Below are positions 10,860 through 24,231 of a stretch of DNA of 64,000 nucleotides, piece after piece. How positions within the stretch are numbered: the stretch's first letter is position 1; each line of letters opens with the position of its first letter. Under the pieces are notes generated by a model. That model made no database searches. It was not told the DNA's origin and was given only the letters and a program-made list of their open reading frames with translations. This DNA comes from Colias croceus (taxonomy: Eukaryota > Arthropoda > Insecta > Lepidoptera > Pieridae). The stretch spans positions 4,169,501 to 4,233,500 of the forward strand of contig NC_059562.1 of NCBI RefSeq assembly GCF_905220415.1, in the 5' to 3' direction. Position numbers and translations under genes: made by a program.

Positions 10860-13800
10860 ATCATTTTACACATAGGTACATATTCAAATTAATATATAAA
10901 ATTGTATCAAATGATCACCAAGTAAAGTAACTTTACGAGGGCATCAAATGGAACTCAGATTTATTATATAGATATGTATTGGTTCATTTCATCGCTAAAA
11001 GCTTTCCAGTTTCACCCAATTTATAGCAATTATCATTTACTTCATTAACGGCTTAATCAAGTACTTAACCCACAAAACTGAATATCTCAGTCTAAATTTA
11101 AATACTTATTAACTACGAGCGTGTGCAAGCAGCTTATTTTGTTGTTAGCAAGAAGTATATTTTAAGTAAGTAGTAAAATATATCTCAAAAAGGATAACAT
11201 AACAGTAGTTACTACTACGTTACATATTTCGGTTGAATTTTTGATAATTTTGGCATTGGTGTAAAAATATAAAATAGCTAACCTCAGTACTTAGATTTAC
11301 TACAACTTCAGAATCAACAATATATTACTAAAATATTTATCATATTTATTTAATATTGCATCCTAAAATACATATAGGTAGATACGCAAGTTTTACCAAG
11401 CTCTTAATAAACTTAAATCCCCGTAATTAATACCTTAAAATGTATTTTATAGGCGCAATACATAAAATATAAGCCTTAACTCGATAAACGGCATAATTGT
11501 TTTGCCGAAATAAAAAGGTAATTTAATTTAGTACTACGTACACTACAGTTAATTTGAGCATATCGATTCGATTCCGATTTTACGACTCGAGCACTTTTGA
11601 TAACCAGTTGTTTTGTCCAAGTGCTTTTACGATTTTAAATGTAATTGATTTCCTGATAATCGATATTTCAATTGAATCGGCAATTTTTAATCTGTAACTA
11701 CTGAATTGGTTTTGTTGAAATGTTGGTTAAATTTAACAAGAAGTTATTATGGTATCGATAAGGTGAAAATATTGCAGCTTCTCTGTTAGAATAAAAATGT
11801 AGGTACTTATTTTATTTCATTGACATGTAAATCGATAGGTACAAGTAGATGAGATAGACCTGCAGATGAAAATCATGGTTGTTCTAATATTTTTTGTGTT
11901 CTTTGGCATGTTATTTAAACTATTTGCTCGTAGGTACTTACTTTCCTTATATGAAAGAAAGATAATTCTTGAAAATTGCCTTAAAACTATAAGTAAATCT
12001 ATTTTAGTATATTTTCTAACGTTCAGTCAGCAACTACCTAATTAAGCTTACTATACCTTCACTGAACTGCACCTTCCGAGAATAAATACGTAATCAATGC
12101 ATTATCGGATTGCACGATAAAACGTACATTTGTATTGTTTAAAGGATTTACGATCTTAATAATGATTCATAAAATACGATACTTAATTAGACCGCGAGTT
12201 CTTGCTATGAAGGGTTCAAATATGTTTCTTGGAAATAATAATTTTTATCATGAAAGGATATTACTGCTGTCTTTGTTGACAAGTAATTATTGATTAAGGT
12301 TTTATGTCAATAATTTTATAACACAATATTAAATTAAGTTATATTGAGAGAGTGTTAAAAACTTAATTTATATTTAAAGTGACGTTGAAAAAATTAAAGA
12401 CGAAATTTATAGTGTAAAAGTGTAAAAATCTAAACAAAGAAAGTCTAACCTTACACAGTCAAAATACCTTAATTTCTGTACGTTTTTATAAAATCTTCAA
12501 ATTTCAAATTCAAATTATTAAATACAAAATATTTTAGTATTGATGTTAACAATATTTCCACGGTCCATGATTTTAGAACTTTTATACCTAAAACCCGTCA
12601 GTAACTCGGTAACTGTGTTTTTAACTTTATTACTTCTAACGAAATGTTGTTTTATCGTTGCTCGTTATAAACACTATCTTTCCAACGTCAAAACTTTAAC
12701 AATAAGCAGTTGAAAATAAAATTCGCACAAAAACAAGGAACTTGCTAGAGCTCGTACATTAACCGGCTAAAACCGAGATTCGTATGATTCATGCCTTGCT
12801 ATAACTGACGGGGTGAATATGTCACCGCTTTTTGTAGGACTTTTTTATTTGCATTTTGTTTTAGTTTAGAACCATTTCTAGAAGTATTATAATGTTTAAT
12901 TCACGGAAAAAGTCACATACTATCACTTAAAGAATGTTGCGAAACATAACAATAAAATACATACGTAACTAGAAGCATTTCTGGCACAATTTCAACTTAA
13001 TCTTTATAAAGTACAATTATTTCTATCCATTTCTCCGCAGTAAAACCTCTATGCAATTGAATACTATTCATATTTATTTTCTTTTTCATAAAAGTAACTG
13101 GCCACTAACAAAAAAAAAACAAAAGAAAAATATTAACAGTTCCAAATTTGAATTAGGCGGGAACGTTCCGTTCCTGTTGTAGACATATTGCCTCTAACGT
13201 ACTCTTGACGCCGTATATCATAATTTTATCGCTAATGTAAGCTCGCAGGTATGTCTGTGTTTGTTCTTCGCTTTTCTCATTGTATTCGTTACGCTCGATT
13301 ACGTTTCCACGTTAGTGCTAGGTTTCCACATAAATTTCCTTACAATGCAAGCGAATAAAATATACAATGTAGCGCCTTTTGTTTATGGAGAATTTAAGGC
13401 GTTAGGGAAATAACGCTTGTTTTATGGTATTATACGCGGTTGAATGTTTTTGAAAGTATTAGTTTTTCGGTGTTGAAATTTATTTTGAATAATTCGTGCA
13501 ATATACCTAGATATGAAGGCATTCTCTCGTTGATATTTGTTACTTTTTTGCCAGTCATAGCACACATAGCTTCAATCCCGTAATTATTTTAAATTTTAAT
13601 GTACCCAAAGATATTCAAACCTTACTTATTGATATTCACAAAATATAATGACATTAAAATAACCTTTATAAGAACTAAGAAGTATTATTTAATGACTTCT
13701 ATTCGATAATTATCGATAATCCGTAACTCATCTTCATATAAACGCAATTAAAACCCACCCACACATATTCAAATTCAATTAAAACTCATAGTGATAAAAA

Positions 13801-14520
13801 ATCTGTATATCATTTTGTATTTAACCTTTACGGTTACGGATCTACATTGATCAAATACACCTACGTTTGTTAATTGATATCTAGGTACATATTATATGTA
13901 TAAAAAAGTTGATGAATAAAAACAAAGTTCGATAATTATACAGGTAGAAATGTATATAAATCAAATGTCCTTAAAACAATACTAAACTTCTACGTCTACA
14001 ACTACTATGTAAGTTAAACCAACGCAAAAACTTGACAAATTGGATGATTTACCGGAATATTATATTATTCAAATAAATGATCTGGATAACATACGAAACT
14101 ATCTACCTAGGATTATTATACATAGCTACAGAACCAAAATATTTACCTCACCATTACGTATTCCCTAACATTAAAGCCTTCTTTGACCGTGTGCCAATTC
14201 CTATTAAAGAAATCAATACTATTTATTTTGACGCAAGTGTAAACTAACCTTAACACTTAGTGAATACTCATCCTAACATTGAAATGCACCACCGAATGAA
14301 TGAAATGAAATGAAATCATTTGTTTCTAAGAAGATGTGGGATCTCGCTTGTTCGTGCTAATTATTGATCGTTATCAACAATTTAGCGCAATTGTTTTAAT
14401 CTTACACAAGTAGGTCAAATGGCTTTATCCGCCTAACTTGGATATGACACAGAAAGAATAGAGGTATACGTACTGTTTAGTTACATTGTACACAAGAAAT
14501 TGGGAATTGTCTGTACGTAA
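10860..14520. other. AT-rich non-coding stretch
   Basis: No open frame beyond chance, no tRNA-like A/B boxes and no terminal repeats were found. A short GAATGAAATGAAATGAAAT run lies near 14295-14315. Confidence 0.55.
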
Positions 14521-14524
14521 GTAA

Positions 14525-14733
14525 TCTATACTAATATTATAAAGCTGAAGAGTTTGTTTGTTTGTTTGAATGAATGATAATCTCGGGAACTACTGGTCCG
14601 ATTTGAAAAATTCTTTCGGTGTTAGATAGCCCATTTATCGAGGATGGCTATAGTGTGGTTATAGGCTATATAAATTATCACGCTTAGACCAACAAGAGCG
14701 GAGCAATGCGGGTAAAACCGCGGGCATAGCTAG
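14525..14733 (+). mobile_element. Helitron-like element, TCTATACTAATATT group
   Basis: Ends A|TCTATACTAATATTATAAAG and GCGGGTAAAACCGC-GGGCATAG-CTAG|T. Between them are GTTTGTTTGTTTG, GAACTACTGGTCCGATTTG and ATAGCCCATTTATCGAGGA, shared with the copies at 24889, 39442 and 61801. Non-coding. Confidence 0.8.
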
Positions 14734-14739
14734 TTATTT

Positions 14740-17265
14740 AATAGATAAAAATATTAACTTGGCGAACATTCTATCCGATTCAAAATAATATTACACTCTC
14801 AAACTAATAACTATTAAACTAAAATCGATAAACATTTGAGTAAGACATTTCAAAGCCAATAAATTAAGAAATATTTCCCCAAACGTCTTACATAACTGAT
14901 AATATATCTTCATTATCGATCTTTGAGAATTCATGTCAAATACTAATTAATATTCATTAAATTTATATGTACGTTAATCTGACGTTAAGCAAACATTATT
15001 ATTGACGATATTCCTGTTTACTGAGTATACATTTAATGATTTAATTATTATATATTGAATAAATAATTTATTTGGTTTTTAATTTTTATTAATCATAAGA
15101 ATTATTTTGTGTTATGCTTATTTTGCAGTTGTACCTAGTAATGGTGGTGAATTACCTAGCTTCTAGTTTTTGTTAGCACTGTCATTCGAATGTAATAATA
15201 GTGTGCAGATTGTCCATAGTTCAGAATATCTGAATTCGATTAACTTTTAAAATATCTACTATGAATAGGTACCTACTCGAATTACATACGTCAAAGATTT
15301 ACCTCATTTATTATCCGTTTAAAGAAAAACTTTAAAGCTGTACCTTCTTTAGCCTTCTAAAACCTTACCTACCACCTAGATTGTCATCAAATCCAAACAC
15401 CAAAAAGTACTCAAAGCATCTCAATATTAATTAAGACTTAATAAATAATAGAATATAAAATAATAACAGCATCCCCAGAGCCATTAACTTGTATAATTTA
15501 GCCCAACTTCGCCACTGTCCATCGCATAACGTATTTACTGCGACGAAATATTAATCTCCTCTGTAACGAAGCTACGATAGTTTGGCCGCCATAGATAATG
15601 CAAGCGGACGCGGGATTGGTTTTATGTTTAGATTTTATAGTTTGATGCCTCCGAGCACGGTTCTCTGTGAGTTATTTTATAATGAGGTGCCAGAGTTCGT
15701 TAATGCAGAAAGTGTATTAAGTTATACCTATATTGCACATCACTACTTTAGTGTATAAAAAGTGAATTCAGAAAAACCTAACGCTCTATTAGTGTGACAA
15801 TTAGTAGCCCTGTAAAGTATGAAGATAATTTCATGATTATAACAAGTAGATATCAAATATTTCTTACGCATATTACTAATGCAAGAGATAATAAGGATGT
15901 TGTATATCCAGGAAAAACATATGAAAATTTGAGAGATCGTAGATAGCTCATAAATATAGCATCGCCTATCCACGATATTTAAGTGTACTTTAATCACAAA
16001 TGAAATCATATACGCGAGTAAAACTAGTACCTAAATCTCCGATGAACCGTTTGATGTTACAATCTCAGCTTTAATTCAAGAAGCAAACTCAACACCTCAA
16101 CAGATAACTGAGCACTGTATCCAACGAAGCGGCGCGATCTCATTACCGGCACACCGCATCTGCACTGCATAATCTATAGTAATATTGTTAAAACGAACAG
16201 CTAGTATTCATTGCAAAAGTTACGTAGCACTAAAATAATTGAATTCCTCGTATAGTTTTAAACCTTAATACGATACCCGAGTGGGCAAATTGTGTACAGA
16301 AAGTTAAATGATAATCGTTTTTATGAGGGTAGCTGCAATTTGTAATTACATACGTAAAGACCGTGGTAACATTTTTAATTACTTACTTATGAAAATTATA
16401 CTCGTAACAGTTTAAAGTAGGTCTATGAAATTTTGTTTGTGAAATTGTAGTTTAGAATTCAGATGATATTAAAATTAAAATTACAACGTGTTTATAAAAG
16501 ATACATTTTTGATGGAAATTCGTATCTCAACTCTTCAAAGTATTTTAAGATAGTATGACGGTAAATACTTGAAAGTTTTCAGTCCAATTTTCTTCAAAAT
16601 GTATTGTGCACTGTAATATATTTTACATTTCAACTCTATACTCCTTGAAAGAGAGCTGAAGCTCTGCAGACGTAATCAGTGACGTCTTTAAATTATAAAG
16701 AAAAAGTTTCCCGTACAACATCACCATGTGTTAGACAGAGATAGCAGATGTCTGGGATAGAACAAGTTTGAATTTACGGCATAACGGTTTTTTAGGAAGT
16801 ACTAGCTATGATTAATGTTATTAAAAGTTTTAGAATTTAGCAATTTTAGCGCCCTTTTTGATTTATTTCTGTGAGGGCGTGTTCAAACTGCGGTTTTGCG
16901 GAAGCTAAGCGATATTTGGGATATTAAATGTTAAAGAGGTTTATGTCATCTAGAATATAAAACAACGCGTTATTATTCGAAATTATTTACTAATATGCAA
17001 ATATTAAGTTGGTTAAAAAATCTCATAAAGACCGTTGTAAGGAATATTGATCGTATATTCAGTTTTCAGATTTAATATTAGATTTTAAAGCAATTCTAAA
17101 TCAAGACCTTATTACGTTTGATTTGTTTGATAAACATAAAATTATGAAAAAACCAATCATCAATTGCCTTGCAAATAAACAACCTTTTTACACGAATGAA
17201 AGAAAGTATAATCTGAAACACTTTAATTTCTTCAGCCAATACCTAAGTGGATGTAAGAGGGGGTA
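14740..17265. other. AT-rich non-coding stretch
   Basis: An 88-codon frame on the minus strand at 15743-16009 is not recognisable and has no supporting context. Apart from the 32-bp Helitron-like relic at 16173, nothing is visible. Confidence 0.5.
16173..16204 (+). mobile_element. Possible 32-bp relic of Helitron-like termini
   Basis: A|TCTATAGTAATATTGTTA runs directly into AACGAACAG-CTAG|T. It resembles the 5' end of the TCTATACTAATATT group joined to a CTAG end with everything between lost. It is short enough to be chance. Confidence 0.25.
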
Positions 17266-17272
17266 GGAGAGC

Positions 17273-17291
17273 GGGGGGGGGGGGGGGGGGG
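17273..17291 (+). repeat. Run of 19 guanines
   Basis: An uninterrupted G19 homopolymer, preceded by GAGGGGGTAGGAGAGC. It stands out in an AT-rich background and could form a G-quadruplex. Its exact length may be unreliable because homopolymers are error-prone in sequencing. Confidence 0.9.
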
Positions 17292-17723
17292 TGATGAAAC
17301 TTTCGCTATTACAACGAATGGGTGTTTAAATTTTGCAATAAAAGTTCTCGCGTTGTTTATAGGTATATGTATTTTGTTCGCTTTCCAAAGGGCTTTGTGA
17401 CGTTGACTTTCTTACTTTGGGGATCACTTATTGGTTTTTAAATTTATGCTCGAAAGTGATAATGAATTTGGTATTTGCTCAATAATGTTACAAAAGGAGG
17501 AGTTGGGTTTATTTAAACTTTGAGGTAAATAGAATCAATGGAGGGATTTTGGTTTATTTTAACTTTGAGTTCAATAAAGTCTCTTTATTTATAAAGTATT
17601 TGTTGTTGTCTTTTCTCTTCCCAGGTAAAGATAATACGGCAGATTAATTATTATTATTATTATAAACTATGCTATATACCTGGCAACTCGGTATTGTCTC
17701 TTATGTTTTGGAAATACGGGTTT

Positions 17724-17922
17724 TCTACACTAATATTATAAAGAGGAAAACTTTGTTTGTTTGTGTGATTGTAATGAATAGGCTCATAAACTACTGGACC
17801 GATTTTAAAAATTCATTAACCATTCAAAAGCTACATTATCCACGAGTAATATAGGCTATATATTATCACGCTAAGACCAACAGGAGCGGAGCCACGCGGG
17901 TGAAACCGCGCGGCACAGCTAG
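17724..17922 (+). mobile_element. Helitron-like element, AGAGGAAAAC subgroup
   Basis: Starts TCTACACTAATATTATAAAG and continues AGGAAAACTTTG. It ends with hairpin CGCGG-GTGAAA-CCGCG, then CGGCACAG-CTAG|T. It is a near match in opposite orientation to 34275-34472. The left flank is T rather than the expected A. Confidence 0.8.
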
Positions 17923-17924
17923 TC

Positions 17925-18880
17925 TTAATATATTTGGTTCATAGGTACCGATGGTAGCAGTTGATGTGAATACTATGAAAATAAATTGAAAAAATGTAGG
18001 CCTAAATCGCTCTACCTCAATGAAAATAACACATAATAATCTTTAATATGTACACTATGTAACATAATATAAAAATTACTACAGAATATGCTCCCTTTCG
18101 AAGACAATCCCTTCCTTCCAAAGGCAATCCCATACACAACATAAATATTAAATGTAACTATTACATCATACATGGCTCTCTCAAGTTTGTCATGAACACC
18201 TGTGCCTAATCACATTATAACTTTACATAGTATATATACCTATTATACATATACCTACATATATAGTAAACATATGACTGTCAAACCCAAGTTACTAACT
18301 CGATTAATTTAGTTAACTACGGGAATTGTATAATTATTTTTGTACGCTTAGTAACTAGGTATTTCGTTTGTTTCGTAAATTAGGTTATTTGATATTTCAT
18401 GATAATTCCTTCAGATACTATTTGTGTATTTATTTTTCGTTCTCATTAAGTTCAGATTTTAACCCATTTATTCTCATTTTCCTACTAAAATAAACTTAAA
18501 AAATATAAAAAACAATTCTGTTTGTCATTGCTGTCAATCGTGAAAATATTAGCACAACTTCATACAACGAGTCGAATAATAAACCTCCTTTTTCGAAGTC
18601 GGTTAGAAAAATTAAGAACACTCTAACCTAAGCTGTTGGGCGTAATGGTCAGTGATTTTTGCTCCGTTAATTAAATAAATAGTCATGACGCTAATCTTCT
18701 TAAGAGGCTAATTAGTAATTACTGAGTTAATTTGCGTACCTAATACTGATCCACTTACTATATTTACATCGTCGTGGCTACGTTAATTTGTGATTTATTT
18801 TTAGTAGGTTAGTATTTTCTGATACAGTTTATGATGGGGAGTTTTAAAATGTGATATCGTATTTTAAGTGAAGATTTTGA
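17925..18880. other. Non-coding stretch with one MITE fragment
   Basis: AT-rich sequence without genes. At 18574-18611 there is a copy of the right end of the MITE found at 24232-24485 (CCTCCTTTTTCGAAGTCGGTT). Confidence 0.5.
18574..18611 (+). mobile_element. MITE right-end fragment
   Basis: CCTCCTTTTTCGAAGTCGGTT followed by AGAAAAAT matches the right terminus of the MITE at 24232-24485. No left terminus is visible upstream. Confidence 0.5.
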
Positions 18881-18896
18881 ATTTTTTAAACAGGTT

Positions 18897-19165
18897 GTCA
18901 TCAGCCCATATACGTTCCCACTGCTGGGACACGGGCCTCCTATGAGGGTACAGGCCATAATCCACCGCGCTGGCCAAGTGCGTGTTGGCGGATGACACAT
19001 GTCGTCGAACTTTTTTTTTTAATTCTTCGACATGTCGGTTTCCTCACGATGTTTTCCTTCACCGTTCGAGCAGTGGTGATGTTACAACATGCGCAGATAA
19101 ATTGAAAAATCAATTTAATTCCTGCGCGCTCGCCTGGTCTCGAACCCCGGACAAAACAAGTTAAA
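18897..19165 (-). mobile_element. tRNA-headed SINE with LINE-derived tail, 5'-truncated
   Basis: On the minus strand it begins with a B-box-like GGGGTTCGAGACC. It runs through GGTGAAGGAAAACATCGTGA and CACTTGGCCAGCGCGGTGGA, and ends AGGAGGCCCGTGTCCCAGC AGTGGGAACG...GGGCTGATGAC. The last block matches the LINE tail at 41651-41741, which suggests 3'-end sharing with a partner LINE. The A box is missing. AACAGGTT occurs at 18889-18896 and 19169-19176 and may be a short target-site duplication. Confidence 0.6.
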
Positions 19166-19179
19166 AAGAACAGGTTAAA

Positions 19180-20355
19180 AAGAAGTAAACATTCGCGATA
19201 GCTGAATTTAATATTTTTTTTTATAAATCTGTGTTTGACACTTTCATATAGTTAGGTAGTAATTTAGAAAGGGGATAAAATGTATAAAGGTTTTTGTATG
19301 TATCTATTCCTGTAATATAAAGACGATTTATGTGTAAGCTCCTAATTTACAACCTTATTGATAAACGTGCTAAAAAAAAACCGGAAAGCACACAATTGAA
19401 ATAAAATTTATTTATACATTTCAATGATCAAAAGAACGGAAATTCATATGCAAACATTTTCACCAAAAATAAATACCGATTATAATGTATATGATATGAT
19501 ATTAAAACCTACACAAAACCACTCAAACACCCTTATTAAAAATTGAACGTAAGTTGTACATTTCGGTACTCAAAGCACATGGATATTTTCGGTCGACGTA
19601 TACATATATATGTATACTATATACAGTATGTTACATTTACGGTAAGGCTCGTTATACAGGGTGTTACGTGGGAGGGTAAGTGAGGTTCTTACGCTCACCT
19701 GTGGCCGACATTAAGCGAACATGAAACAGGAACGCAGTTTTAAATTTTAAGATAATATTAAATGGGTTTATTAAAGGATAGTGGTGGTAAATGGTATGTT
19801 GTAGAATTAATAATTATGAAGAAAAAAGTGTTACGATTTTTTTCGGTTAATTCTTAACGTAACTTTATGAGAAATTTTTCCACAAAATATGTAAGTAAAA
19901 ATATGAAGGTTATTGTTTATGGATATCATGATTGAGTAGGAAATTTAAAATTAATGTTGAGAGAATTATTTAAAGTTACCTCCTATATTTTTTACATTGA
20001 GTGTTTCTTTACTTGCTAAAACTGTTAACCAACATTGTCTTTATTAACCAAACTGTGGTAATATTTTAGAAATCGACATTAAGCTCGTAATTAAACAACT
20101 TCATGCATTCGTTCGGCGTTAGACACACCGGTATCATAAGCTAATGTTATTCTCTCTAATTAAATAATATGCTTATTCGCACATGAAACTTGCTTTTCTC
20201 TAAATACGACATTTGTATGAGGTTCTAAGTATTCTAGACAGGTTATAATTTGATGCAATACAAATCTCTGCTCCGACTTCGTTCGTGATATCATAATATA
20301 TTTTATAATTAAATTTAGCATACTAATATTTACTTTTGACCTTGGTTTTACATGA
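19180..20355. other. Non-coding stretch with a 20-bp palindrome
   Basis: GTATACATATATATGTATAC at 19598-19617 is its own reverse complement. Nothing else is recognisable; short frames here look like chance. Confidence 0.5.
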
Positions 20356-20360
20356 TAATA

Positions 20361-21282
20361 TACACACCGGCACAATTAGCGGAACAAAAAAAAAAGTGAG
20401 ACTATGAGATAATAACGCATATATTTGACGAAAATGTAATTAGATACAAAATAACAAGTTGATTAACATCTTTTAACAACGACTTTGAAAAGTCTTCGTT
20501 ATTTTTTTATAGAAAAATTAAGAAATTTGAAATAAGTGAAATTTTTAGATGATTATGAACCATCACAAAAAAATAAAAAAAGTAAGCATTAAATGATTTG
20601 ACAATAAAATTAAAGCAAAATTAATAACGAGTGTTTCCCCCTCTTGCTCTGATTGCGGTTTCCATTCGTCTGGGCTTGCTACAGATTATGTTATCGATGA
20701 TTTCTTGAGGCAACTGCTCCCACTTCTCAAGTAATTCGTTTCCAAGTTCATTCAGATTGTTGGGGGGTGGTATTCTGGATTTAACCCTTCTTTTTAGCAA
20801 GTCCCAGACATGCTTTATCGAATTCATATCGGGGGAATTTGCTGGCCACTGCATCACCGGTATACCTACGTGGCTCAGATATGCCTGTACCGATTGTGCA
20901 CTATGAGCACGAGCATTATCTTGCATTAGAATAATGTAGTCACCAATAAATGGGGCAAATGGTACAACATGTTCTTCTTAAATGTCTCTGATGTATCTAT
21001 CTGCTGTCATGGTCCCTCCTGTGACTATCAATAACTCCGTGCGAGCTCTCAAACATATCCCTCCCCAAACCATTATCGAGCCGCCACCATAAGCCACTGT
21101 GTGTTCAAAATTAGACTATATTTGGCGTTCTCCTCTGTGTCTCCATATTCGCTGTCTCCCATTGATCTGTTTTAAAAGAACTCTGCACTCATCAGTAAAG
21201 AGAACCTGCTGCCATTCGTTCAAATCCCAGACGATGTTCTCGCGTATCGGTTTCTGTTCCGCTAATTGTGCCGGTGTGTGTA
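20361..21282 (-). mobile_element. Defective Tc1-type DNA transposon with intact inverted termini
   Basis: The termini are inverted copies: ACACCGGCACAATTAGCGG plus AACA at about 20363-20386, and its reverse complement at 21255-21278. TA flanks both ends (20361-20362 and 21281-21282), as expected for Tc1/mariner target sites. The total of about 920 bp is well below the usual 1.3-1.6 kb of Tc1-type elements. The right terminus runs directly into the middle of the transposase, so the DNA-binding N-terminal part has been deleted. Confidence 0.85.
20621..21248 (-). pseudogene. Tc1-family transposase remnant, catalytic domain with K in place of E
   Basis: Minus-strand translation gives the DDE catalytic domain of a Tc1-type transposase. 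It opens with WDLNEWQQVLFTDEC (first catalytic D at 21191-21193), followed by HTVAYGGGSIMVWGGI, MQDNARAH (second D) and NSPDMNSIKHVWDLL. The third catalytic residue, expected as E exactly 34 residues after the second D, is K. Two in-frame stops break the frame: TAG at 21116-21118 and TAA at 20978-20980. The last 101 codons (20926-20621) are open. No N-terminal helix-turn-helix region is present. It cannot encode an active enzyme. Confidence 0.9.
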
Positions 21283-21289
21283 TATTTAG

Positions 21290-24225
21290 GTACCTACCAA
21301 ATTTACATTTGACACAAGAACCTCCTTTTTAAAGTTGATCAAAATCATTGCTTTATAACACTTTAATAATAGATAATTAACATACACTTAATATCCCTTA
21401 TTATGTACTATTATATATATTACACTATCGATTTCATAATTGTAATAAATTAAAAGTGATTGTTAAGGAGAAGCCATCTTCATTTTACTGTTGTATTTAT
21501 ACGATGTTAAAATACGTATAATTCAACTAATATTCTGAAAAGGAAATATTTAATTGTTTGTTTATTATTTTCCTGTTTATTTATGCGAAATAATTTTAAT
21601 ATTATTTGCTCTTAGCAATCTACTGAAACAAATGAGGCAACGAAATAAGTGGCATACGATATTTTGATACTAAACGAAGTAACAAAAATAATATTATTTT
21701 GTATCACTTTCCGTTTATTTTTTTGCTTCCACGTGTAGGGCAATTAACCTTTAGCGTTAAACTAGAAAAAAAGCTTTTCTATGATCTCTTGTAACAGATC
21801 TCTTATACCTTGAACAATAGGTTGGAAAAACGACGGGAAAACTTGATGCAAGAATACATTATAAATGTAGGGTAGTTTTAAACATTTAAAGATTTTTGTT
21901 GTTTTAAATTTTTATAAAATGTTTTGAGTATAAAATTCAAGAGAGTATATTAGGTATGTAAGTTAAGCATAACTTTGTAAGTTTGCTTTTTTTTTCATGA
22001 AACGTAAAATAGTTAAGATGAAGTATCTATACACTAGATTGCTATTACATGATGAATATGACCTTCTACTTTACTAATAGTATAGATATCTCATAGTAGT
22101 ATCTAATCTAATAATAATGTGTAGCTCAGGAATCTAAGCACCTTCGCCTTAACCACAATGATATGAATAAAATATGCACAGTAACGATGCATTGTGGTTA
22201 GAAATAGTTATACAATTATATCATTTAATTCTTCTCAAATGCGTGATAAAAAATTATGTAGATATGAGATCTATCATTGACATTCTTTAGAATAGGTATA
22301 TGATTAAAAAATATCTTAATAACTAATCGTTACGCTTTTATTGTTAATTCTATTGTGTAAAAATATGAAAAATACTAGTACAGGTCGTTGACCTTCGCTT
22401 ATCTGTTTAACGAATTACCTATATACAGGTATACATAGGCACCAGATAAGCTAGTCCACTCTTGTTTTCACATAATATATTTACCAATCAGTTTATACAT
22501 ATTTCGTCAGTCCGTCAATCGCAAATAGCATTTGCATCTTGTATACAAACTTATTGAACAGATTAATTACAAGACCAACTCAATCAAAACTAAGAATTGG
22601 CAGTCCAACTGTATATGGAAATCGCTTCATTGTTGAGTCGTTTAAAATAGAATTAATTGGAAGTTGTTTCCTATACATCCATCAGGATATGTCAGCCACC
22701 TCCGTTGGTTTAGGCATGTTAATTAAGGATGTAAAGCACATAAATTGTACTCTGTGGGAAGGATTGGGACATTGCAGATATATATTGTGTAACTTTGCAG
22801 TTCTTGGCGGTAAGAAATGTATATAATATCTTTTTGTTTTTAATTATGTACACTGAGTTGTTAAGTCTATCGTTCTTCAAAACTTAAAGATGCCTGTAAG
22901 ACATACATATAAATCGTTTTAATTAAACAATGAAATAATAAATATTTAAAAGAATTATTTTAAAAAATATTATTATATACAGCCCAAATTCGATAACGAC
23001 CTTTAAAACTCTAATAAGACGAAATTTGATCTTAATTCAAGCGAAGTGTTTGACCTTTTTATTTCAGTAATATCTGCGTAATCATAATTTTCAATCTACA
23101 TAATTTAAACCAGTATAAAATTATAATTAATTTCCCTTAAATAAGGTATTGAAGGTATATACAATAGACCTACTATCGATTAGACCTCCCAGCTATTACA
23201 TCCAGGAACTAGTGTGATGGATCGCAGGAAGACCGCACTGCGTTCGGCTCTATAATGTTTATATCTCTATTCGTGTTTACATTTTATGATTTCAATTGTG
23301 CGTATTAGGAAATCCTATTTAGGTTGTATCCTGTATTGGAATTAATTTGGTTCTAATGGTCTCGAAATAGTCTAGACTCTAGTTATTAATTTGTTTATTT
23401 TGGTAGACTTTGTAGTATGTTGTTGCTTCAATTACATCTCAGTATTAATCTCAATATTTACCTATGCATGCATAGTACATATTACTAATACCAACATAAA
23501 ACCATCGCAAAATTCTATGAAGCCAATCATTCTAGACAAATTTTTCGTGTATTATGTTTTAAATCAACTTCCACGATTTCTTTTGATAAATAATGTTAAA
23601 AAGTTCGCTTTCTTTACCATTTTGTATTCAGAACTCAATAATATACGCATTTAAACATCCTGCTTTATACCCTTCCCACAAATTTCCTTTAAAAATGATT
23701 CAACGCAATCACTGAAAATTAAAAGCACTGTCAATGCCCATATTAATGCCTTAATTCTAACCGCGACGAATATTATAGCACATAATTGCACATAACTTAA
23801 TCACTAACTTACATGCATCATGCATATTCATACAGGCGGGGCTTGGTGTAACAAATTTTAAATAAACACAATTTATTAACGACTCAATTGTCTAGACTGG
23901 AAGGTAGAAAGTCGTGTGGAGATTCGTATCAAATAAATTTTCTTGATAAATTTATAAATATTGGTGATAATAAAAGGGTAGAAGTCGTCAAAATAATATG
24001 TGAATTATGATTTACCAAATGTGTAGGTACTTACATAAAAAATAATACTTGATTTGCACTTATTTCAAAGGTGTTTCTTTGTCACATCAACTGTACTATG
24101 CTTTTTAATTAATGGAATTCACTTTACCTATAACATCTGACTTAATCTTTTTTTTTTTACAGGTAATTTCAAGACATCCTACGCTCTATAACTATGAACT
24201 TCAATAGTGAGTAACAAGTGATAAT
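21290..24225. other. AT-rich non-coding stretch
   Basis: Frames of 95 codons at 22539-22826 (TTG start) and 87 codons at 23391-23654 are unrecognised and lack splice or motif support. No repeats with clear termini were seen. Confidence 0.5.
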
Positions 24226-24231
24226 AACTGC

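Noticed and set aside
22539..22826. 95-codon open frame
   Set aside because: Starts with TTG, has no recognisable domain and no exon borders.
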